A DNA stretch of 64,000 nt from Pseudarthrobacter sp. AL07 (GTDB lineage: Bacteria; Actinomycetota; Actinomycetes; Actinomycetales; Micrococcaceae), in assembly GCF_029960665.1 (NCBI RefSeq), contig NZ_JASBRB010000009.1, positions 49,054 to 113,053 of the forward strand. Direction: 5' to 3'. The position numbers and the translations under genes are program-made. Positions 58,910 to 64,000 of this stretch are shown here, one piece after another. Below the pieces are notes generated by a model, which ran no database searches, was not told the origin of the DNA, and saw only the letters and a program-made list of their open reading frames with translations. Each line of letters opens with the position of its first letter. Within the stretch, counting starts at the first letter, position 1.

Positions 58910-60961
58910 TCAGTCCATTCCGCGCAGGTCCAGGACCAACTCGGTGTCGCCGTCGTCCGTCAGAAGAACCGGGATGCCCCAGTCCTGCTGGTACAAGTGG
59001 CAGGCGGCGTGGTCCGGAATCTCACCGTCCGCATCCTCCGGGCCGTCGCAGGCGGCGGCACGGGCGGTGATGTGCAGGACGCCTTCCGGAATGCCGGAAG
59101 CCAGCTCCAGTGTCCGGAGCAGACCCACCGAGGTCCCACCGCCGGACACAAGCAGCTCCGGTGGAGTGGAGGAGATCTTTAGCTGCGTGGGGTCTCCCCA
59201 GCGGTCGTCGAGCTTCTGCCCGGTGGGCGCGCTGAAACGCACGGTCAGCTCGAGCAGCCCGGGGGCTACCGGGCTCTTGGGCCGTTGGGTCTGCGAGGCG
59301 CCCTCGTCAACCTGCTGGGCTTCCTTGGGGATGGGCACGTAGACCAGCTGGTGCCTGTTGGCCTCCACCACTACCAGCAGCGGTTCGGAGCCTGCGGCGT
59401 GCGTGTGGTCCACAAGCACGTCGGAGGGTTCCGAGAGTCCGCGGGCCAGTGTGGACACGGTCCCTGCGGCGGGATCGTAGCGCCGCACGGCACCGTTGTA
59501 CGTGTCGGCGATGGCAATGGAGCCGTCAGGCAGGACAGTGACGCCGAGGGGATGCTGGAGGCGTGCCTCGGACGCGGGGCCGTCGCGGAAGCCGAAGTCG
59601 AACAGGCCCTTGCCCACGGCTGTCTCCACGGTGACCGTGCCGCCGTCGTCAATGATCAGTTTGCGGAGGGCTGACGTTTCGGAGTCCGCCACCCAGATGT
59701 TGCCGTCGGCATCCTCGGCCAGTCCGGACGGCTGCGCGAACCAGGCTTCGTGGGCAGGGCCGTCCAGCAGGCCCTCCAGTCCGTTGCCGGCAATAATTGC
59801 CACTGTGCCGGTGACGGGCTCGAAGCTGAAGATCTGGTGCGTGCCGGCCATGGCGATCACCACGGCGTTGAGCCTGGTGGACCAGACAACGTCCCAGGGC
59901 GAGCTGAGGGAAACTTCCAGCGGGTGCTCGGTGAGCTGGCCCGTGAAACCGGCGGCGTCTTCGTCCACCCGGGCGGGGCCGGTTTCCAGCAGGCGCTGCA
60001 CGCCGTTGCCAACAATGGTCGTGGCGTTGCCGTCCCTGAGCGTGAGTCCCCTGAGCCGGTGGTTGACGGAGTCTGCAATGACGACGTCGTAGCCCGCCTT
60101 CGCTGCCACCTCGTCCGGAAGCAGCACCAGGCCCTGCGGTTCGTTGAACCGTGCGGTCGGTTGAACGGAGTCGACGGCGGCGGCCTGGCCGTCAGCGTGG
60201 CCCTTGGTCCCGGAGCCGTAGGTGCGCAGCACCGTCTGGAAGTCGTTGCCCAGCTCCACGAGACGGTGGTGGCCCGTGTCGGTTACCAACCAGGAACCCC
60301 CGGTGGCGGTATCCGCGGCAGCCGGAGTCCCGCCGTCGGACGTTCGCTGCCCGGCTGAACCCTGCGCGCCTGAACCGGTTCCCGCTGAACCGCGTCCGGC
60401 GGGCAGGAAGAGTGCCTTGCCGGGGAAGCGCAGCGTGCCCGAGGTGGCTTCAGGCGCCACGTAAGGGCCGGAGCCGCGGTGGATCGTGCCCTTGGCCTCG
60501 TGCTCGGCGATCAGCTCGGGGATGAGCACGGCCAGGCCGTCAGCGTGGCCTTCACCGGACAGGTGCGCCACGATGTAGCCCTCGGGGTCGATGACCACCA
60601 GCGTGGGCCAGGCGCGCGCGGTGTACGCCTTCCAGGTCTCCAGCTCGGGATCGTCCAGGACGGGGTGGTGGATCTCGTAGCGTTCCACGGCGGCGGCCAG
60701 CGCCACGGGATCTGCTTCGTGCTCGAACTTGGGTGAGTGCACGCCAACGGTGACCAGGACGTCGGAGTACTGTTCCTCGAGCGGGCGCAGCTCATCGAGG
60801 ACGTGCAGGCAGTTGATGCAGCAGAAAGTCCAGAAGTCGAGCAGCACGATCTTGCCGCGCAGGGCTTCGAGGTCCAGCGATTTGCCGCCGGTGTTGAGCC
60901 AGTTACGGCCAACCAGTTCGGAGGCGCGGACCCGGAGTTGGGTACGTACGGTTTCACTCAT
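58910..60961 (-). CDS. Thioredoxin-like / NHL-repeat protein
   Basis: 683 residues. N-terminal thioredoxin-like domain with C48-x-x-C51 in FWTFCCINCLHVL, then NHL beta-propeller repeats (for example PQGLVLLPDEV, NIWVADSETSALRKL, SIAIADTYNGAVRRYDP). Domain order matches NHLRC2-type proteins. No signal peptide seen, so probably cytoplasmic. Its start (ATG 60961) shares its first base with the stop of the CtaG-like gene, so the two are co-transcribed. May provide a redox function; unproved. Confidence 0.85.
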   Translation of the reverse strand: MSETVRTQLRVRASELVGRNWLNTGGKSLDLEALRGKIVLLDFWTFCCINCLHVLDELRPLEEQYSDVLVTVGVHSPKFEHEADPVALAAAVERYEIHHPVLDDPELETWKAYTARAWPTLVVIDPEGYIVAHLSGEGHADGLAVLIPELIAEHEAKGTIHRGSGPYVAPEATSGTLRFPGKALFLPAGRGSAGTGSGAQGSAGQRTSDGGTPAAADTATGGSWLVTDTGHHRLVELGNDFQTVLRTYGSGTKGHADGQAAAVDSVQPTARFNEPQGLVLLPDEVAAKAGYDVVIADSVNHRLRGLTLRDGNATTIVGNGVQRLLETGPARVDEDAAGFTGQLTEHPLEVSLSSPWDVVWSTRLNAVVIAMAGTHQIFSFEPVTGTVAIIAGNGLEGLLDGPAHEAWFAQPSGLAEDADGNIWVADSETSALRKLIIDDGGTVTVETAVGKGLFDFGFRDGPASEARLQHPLGVTVLPDGSIAIADTYNGAVRRYDPAAGTVSTLARGLSEPSDVLVDHTHAAGSEPLLVVVEANRHQLVYVPIPKEAQQVDEGASQTQRPKSPVAPGLLELTVRFSAPTGQKLDDRWGDPTQLKISSTPPELLVSGGGTSVGLLRTLELASGIPEGVLHITARAAACDGPEDADGEIPDHAACHLYQQDWGIPVLLTDDGDTELVLDLRGMD

Positions 60962-63114
60962 CAGCGGCCTTCCAGCTTTGAGTTGCGTTCAGCCAATCTG
61001 GCATCACGTTCAGCCAATTTGGCAAACATATCGTTGTAAGCAGTGAGATCGGCGTCGTTATTCCTGTCCGCCGCCCGGTCGGTCCGTTTGGACTCCCTGG
61101 CATCGGACCGGGACCACATGATCGCGACGCCGATGGCCACCAGGAGGGTGGGCACCTCGCCGATGCCCCAGGCCACGGCCCCGCCCATTTGCTGGTCCAG
61201 GAGAGCGGACGGCCCCCAGGCACGGCCAAGGTTGCCGAAGTAGTCGGCCGCCAGCAGGCTGGTGCCGCCCATGATCGCGACGCCGAAGAACGCGTGGAAG
61301 CCCATGGTCGCCAGCAGCAGCAGCAGGCGCATGGGATACGCTGCGCGGCGGGGCAACGGGTCCGTGCCGATCATGCTCAGGATGAAAATGTAACCCGTGA
61401 GCGAGAAGTGCACGATCATGATCTCGTGGCCCACGTGCTCCCGCATGGCAAAGCCGAACGCGTCCGAGTAGTAGAACAGCACGATCGAGCCAGCGAAATT
61501 GGCCGCGGCGAAGAGCGGGTGCGTGACCAGTTGGGAGAACTTGGAGTGGATGAACACGAGAAGCCACTCGCGGGCCCCGCGGGTACCGTCGCCGCGTGCA
61601 GGCAAGGCCCGCAGGGCCAGCGTCACCGGGGCTCCGAGCACCAGGAAGATGGGGGCCACCATGGTCAATGCCATGTGGTCCACCATGTGCGCGGAGAACA
61701 GGATCCTGCCATAGACCGACGGCGGCCCTGACGTGATGTAGGTCAGCACCAGGAGCCCGATCACCCAGTTCACGGCGCGGAACCACTGCCACTTGTCGCC
61801 GCGTCGGACCACCTTGGCGACGCCCAGGATGTAGGCAACCAGCCCGAAGAGCACCACGGCCACCCAGAGCCAGTCAAAGCGCCACTCCGTCAGCCAGCGT
61901 TCCGGCGTCAGTTCAGGCGGCAGCTCGTAGCCGGTGATGATGAAGGCCGGCGAGGCATCCGGTGCAAACGTGGTGGGCTGCGGCGGGGCCGATCGGCTCA
62001 GGGCGACGGCGACGCCAGAGGTGGCACCCATAACCAGGAGTTCCACGAGAACCAGCTGCCACAGCACGCGGCGCGAGGACATTGCCGAGCCTTTGCCGCC
62101 CAGCTGCGGGATGACCCATTGCCGGTGCATCAAACCGATGCCGCCAAGGACTAAGGCGGCCGCCGACTTCGCAAGGATCAGTTGGCCGTAGGGGGAACCA
62201 AGGAGGTCACCCCAGTTGGTGATGCGGATGCTGGCATTGACGACGCCGGAGGCAAAGACCAGCACAAACGCAAAGCCGGCCAGGGAGGAGAAACGCCGCA
62301 GCGTCGGTTCGGTGATGTCGGCGGCGGTCCCGGGCCTCGAACCGGCCAGGATTCCGGACAGCAGCGCCAGGACAATAATGCCGCCAACCCAGGCGCTGAC
62401 CCCCACGAGGTGCAGGCCGAGGGAGTTGATGGCACCTTCGTGGTCAGACGAGCTTGAGGAGTGGCCGATCAGCGCGGCGGGAACCAGTCCCACCAGCGCC
62501 AGGATCAGCGTCAGCGCAAGGCCGCCAAGGGACCTGACGCCAAACAACGCGGTAGTCACCACGGCCGCGATGATGGTCACGGTCAGCCAGGCCCGGCCGG
62601 TATCGATGTCCGTCATGAAATACACCAAGGCGCGGGTGAATTCAGCGTCCCCGCCGACCGCTTGGCCTGCAACGTCTGAGTAGGTGAGGACCAGTACGGC
62701 CACCGCAGACAGCGTCCAGGCAGCACCCGCCGCCGCGGCAATGGCCAGGCTCCGGGCGAAGGCCGGGTGTTCCGGAGCGTCCCCGCGCTGCTGGTTTCGG
62801 GACCGGGGTCCGGCAGACCTTGGCAGGATACCGACGGCGAAGATCAGTCCGCCGATAACTGTTGCCAGTGCCACGTTGTGGATGGCCTTGCTGACGGGAA
62901 GCCCCCAGCGGACCAGGGCTCCGGGGTCAGAGACCTCACGGGCCGCAGCCGCGCCGGAGAAGAGGAGTGCCGCCACCAGCCCCAGGAAGAGGGCAGCGAG
63001 GCCCGCGAGCTGCCATGCCCGGGAAATCCCCAAGACGCCGCCACCCCGGGCCGATACGCCCCCGACGGGGCCTGGCTGGGGTGCTGCGGGACGGGATTTT
63101 GCTGCAGAAGGCAC
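60961..63114 (-). CDS. CopD plus CtaG (cytochrome c oxidase assembly) membrane fusion protein
   Basis: 717 residues, about 15 membrane helices. The N-terminal half (about residues 20-370) is a copper-resistance D (CopD/PcoD) domain; the C-terminal half (about 400-680) is a caa3-CtaG domain, with HMVDHMALTMVAPIFLVLGAP and the EIMIVHFSLTGYIFILSMIGTDPL segment bearing conserved histidines. Such fusions are typical of actinobacteria and supply copper to cytochrome c oxidase. GTG start 63114. The C-terminal tail is charged and coiled-coil-like (FAKLAERDARLAERNSKLE). Confidence 0.9.
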   Translation of the reverse strand: MPSAAKSRPAAPQPGPVGGVSARGGGVLGISRAWQLAGLAALFLGLVAALLFSGAAAAREVSDPGALVRWGLPVSKAIHNVALATVIGGLIFAVGILPRSAGPRSRNQQRGDAPEHPAFARSLAIAAAAGAAWTLSAVAVLVLTYSDVAGQAVGGDAEFTRALVYFMTDIDTGRAWLTVTIIAAVVTTALFGVRSLGGLALTLILALVGLVPAALIGHSSSSSDHEGAINSLGLHLVGVSAWVGGIIVLALLSGILAGSRPGTAADITEPTLRRFSSLAGFAFVLVFASGVVNASIRITNWGDLLGSPYGQLILAKSAAALVLGGIGLMHRQWVIPQLGGKGSAMSSRRVLWQLVLVELLVMGATSGVAVALSRSAPPQPTTFAPDASPAFIITGYELPPELTPERWLTEWRFDWLWVAVVLFGLVAYILGVAKVVRRGDKWQWFRAVNWVIGLLVLTYITSGPPSVYGRILFSAHMVDHMALTMVAPIFLVLGAPVTLALRALPARGDGTRGAREWLLVFIHSKFSQLVTHPLFAAANFAGSIVLFYYSDAFGFAMREHVGHEIMIVHFSLTGYIFILSMIGTDPLPRRAAYPMRLLLLLATMGFHAFFGVAIMGGTSLLAADYFGNLGRAWGPSALLDQQMGGAVAWGIGEVPTLLVAIGVAIMWSRSDARESKRTDRAADRNNDADLTAYNDMFAKLAERDARLAERNSKLEGR

Positions 63115-63160
63115 GTATCCATTGTCCGCTACCGCTGCCCGCGCGGCGAATCGGCTTAAA

Positions 63161-63198
63161 GCAAAGGAGCGGCAACCCTGAGGTTGCCGCTCCTTTGC
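63161..63198 (-). terminator. Strong hairpin terminator after HU
   Basis: GCAAAGGAGCGGCAACC (63161-63177) pairs perfectly over 17 bp with its complement (63182-63198), loop CTGA. On the minus strand it is followed by TTTAAG, giving a U-rich tail just after the HU stop (63217). Confidence 0.85.
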
Positions 63199-63216
63199 TG
63201 GTGTTGCTGAAGAAGA

Positions 63217-63504
63217 CTACTTCTTCTTGGCGACTGCAGCCTTCAGCTTTGAGCCGGCGGTCAGCTTAACGCTGTGGCCTGCTGCGATCTGGATGGTCTC
63301 GCCGGTCTGCGGGTTGCGGCCGGTGCGTGCTGCACGGTCGGTGCGCTCAACTGCGAGCCAGCCCGGGATGGTGATCTTCTCGCCCGCGGCGACGGAAGTC
63401 TCGAATACCTCGAACAGTGCATCGAGGACGGAGTTGACGGCTGCCTGGCTGGTGCCGGCCTTGCCTGCTACCTCTGAAACAAGTTCACTACGGTTCTTAG
63501 CCAT
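63217..63504 (-). CDS. hup: HU-family DNA-binding protein
   Basis: 95 residues, the usual HU length. MAKNRSELVSEVAGKAG at the start and the DNA-contacting arm RTDRAARTGRNPQTGETIQI, then KLTAGSKLKAAV, match bacterial HU. It lacks the long Lys/Ala tail of mycobacterial HupB. CAGGAGG at about six bases before ATG 63504. A strong terminator follows. Confidence 0.96.
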   Translation of the reverse strand: MAKNRSELVSEVAGKAGTSQAAVNSVLDALFEVFETSVAAGEKITIPGWLAVERTDRAARTGRNPQTGETIQIAAGHSVKLTAGSKLKAAVAKKK

Positions 63505-63939
63505 TGATGTCCTCCTGGACGGTCACGATTTCTGGAGCCTGAACGCGGCATGCGTGCAAGCCACTCATCGAAAACTTACCAGCTTGGGCCCGCGAGGACC
63601 GCAAATTCCGCGTGTTTCCGCGACTTTTTGACTAAAATCACCGGTTTTCCGGGGATTTCCGGGGGAATTGTGTCCACAGCGGACGCTCCGGCAGGTGCTT
63701 TAGTGGTCCGGGGGACCCATTATCAGTTCCTGCAGCGTTCAGTCGGACGCTCTGCCAGTTCGCGAGGTGGGTTGTGCAGTGTACGACGGCGGCGGGTTGG
63801 GTGGGGTGCCGACGGGGGCTTGCTGCGTGTGGTGGGTGGGGGTGTCGAATTTCACTGTGCCGGGTGTGGTTCTGTGTGCCGGCGGGCGGGTGTTTGTGGT
63901 CCTGGTTGGGTGGTTTTTGGTGTTGGGTGGTTAACGTGG
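63505..63939. other. Intergenic region without a supported gene; plus strand G/T-rich
   Basis: About 435 bases between HU and the rRNA-type terminator. Left half may hold the HU promoter. Right half (about 63760-63935) is strongly G/T-biased on the plus strand, with repeated GGTTGGGTGG-like stretches. No ORF, tRNA or hairpin can be supported. Confidence 0.6.
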
Positions 63940-63975
63940 GAGAACCCCCCAACACGTGTGTGTTGGGGGGTTCTC
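63940..63975 (-). terminator. Perfect 16-bp hairpin, probable rRNA operon terminator
   Basis: GAGAACCCCCCAACAC (63940-63955) pairs with GTGTTGGGGGGTTCTC (63960-63975), loop of 4. It follows the probable 5S 3' end by about 13 bases on the minus strand. Geometry fits the end of an rrn operon. Confidence 0.75.
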
Positions 63976-63988
63976 GACCTGTAATGAT

Positions 63989-64000
63989 GTTCCGGCGGTG
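63989..64000 (-). rRNA. Probable 3' end of 5S rRNA (continues beyond window)
   Basis: On the minus strand the last bases read CACCGCCGGAAC, the usual 3' end of actinobacterial 5S rRNA (which pairs with its 5' GTTCCGGCGG-type end). Only about 12 nt are visible, so support comes mainly from the matching hairpin terminator just downstream. Confidence 0.5.

Noticed and set aside
63550..63984. Plus-strand frame of 144 codons near the window end
   Set aside because: Gly/Val/Trp-rich product from the G/T-rich spacer that runs through the hairpin terminator; no homology features or ribosome-binding site.

Overview
The window is chromosomal DNA from a high-GC Gram-positive bacterium, most likely an Arthrobacter/Pseudarthrobacter-type member of the Micrococcaceae. 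This is inferred from high GC, frequent GTG/TTG starts, tight 1-4 nt gene overlaps, the actinobacterial SAM-IV riboswitch, an AB-fused Mrp antiporter, DUF4235 and HerA-like DUF853 proteins, and a CtaG/CopD fusion. No phage, transposase, CRISPR array or plasmid gene was seen. Most of the sequence is housekeeping and nutrient-handling genes.

Layout. 0-9.5 kb: partial cardiolipin synthase, pabC, a Nudix hydrolase, a flavin-reductase-like protein, a thiolase/acyl-CoA ligase pair, a SAM-riboswitch operon (DUF1737-rhodanese-metZ), then divergent argP/argO. 9.6-13.5 kb: ybdK carboxylate-amine ligase, a DUF559/AbiEi-like gene flanked by two 96-bp direct repeats, and an XRE-MurA fusion. 13.6-16.9 kb: ykoEDC thiamine-precursor ECF transporter under a TPP riboswitch. 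17.9-24.4 kb: complete mrp/mnh Na+/H+ antiporter operon. 24.6-30.3 kb: UMF1 transporter, khtTU K+/H+ antiporter, dcd, secreted CAP-domain protein. 30.3-31.5 kb: two SRPBCC proteins around tRNA-Gly(CCC). 31.7-35.8 kb: small basic protein, AlaDH/PNT-family dehydrogenase, MFS/LysR pair, zinc-ribbon protein. 35.9-42.3 kb: putA, amino-acid permease and a LysR regulator. 42.4-43.8 kb: panD and an AEC transporter. 43.8-52.1 kb: a carbohydrate operon reading lacI, binding protein, two permeases, GH130, with a TPP-like/GH15 enzyme behind it. 52.3-58.8 kb: LLM oxidoreductase, secreted coiled-coil protein, HerA-like ATPase, membrane-anchored orphan. 58.9-64 kb: NHL-thioredoxin, CtaG/CopD, HU, an rRNA-type terminator and probably the 3' end of 5S rRNA.

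How genes work together. Several regulons can be read from the DNA. SAM controls methionine synthesis and TPP controls ykoEDC. A LacI repressor with paired operators probably controls its own sugar operon. A 36-bp motif with a TCTAA-N10-TTAGA dyad lies upstream of both putA and the permease/LysR pair, implying one amino-acid catabolic regulon.

Nothing here is a demonstrably new multi-gene system. The least ordinary items are: (i) the 96-bp nested-palindrome repeat bracketing a nuclease-like gene; (ii) several families of long, near-perfect palindromes placed at 3' ends and convergent junctions, one of which supplies a thiolase's stop codon; (iii) a secreted coiled-coil protein of 777 residues whose only two cysteines lie near its mature N-terminus and its C-terminus; (iv) a GH15 enzyme fused to a phosphatase-like domain lacking both catalytic aspartates; (v) an XRE-MurA fusion; and (vi) the putA/permease operator.
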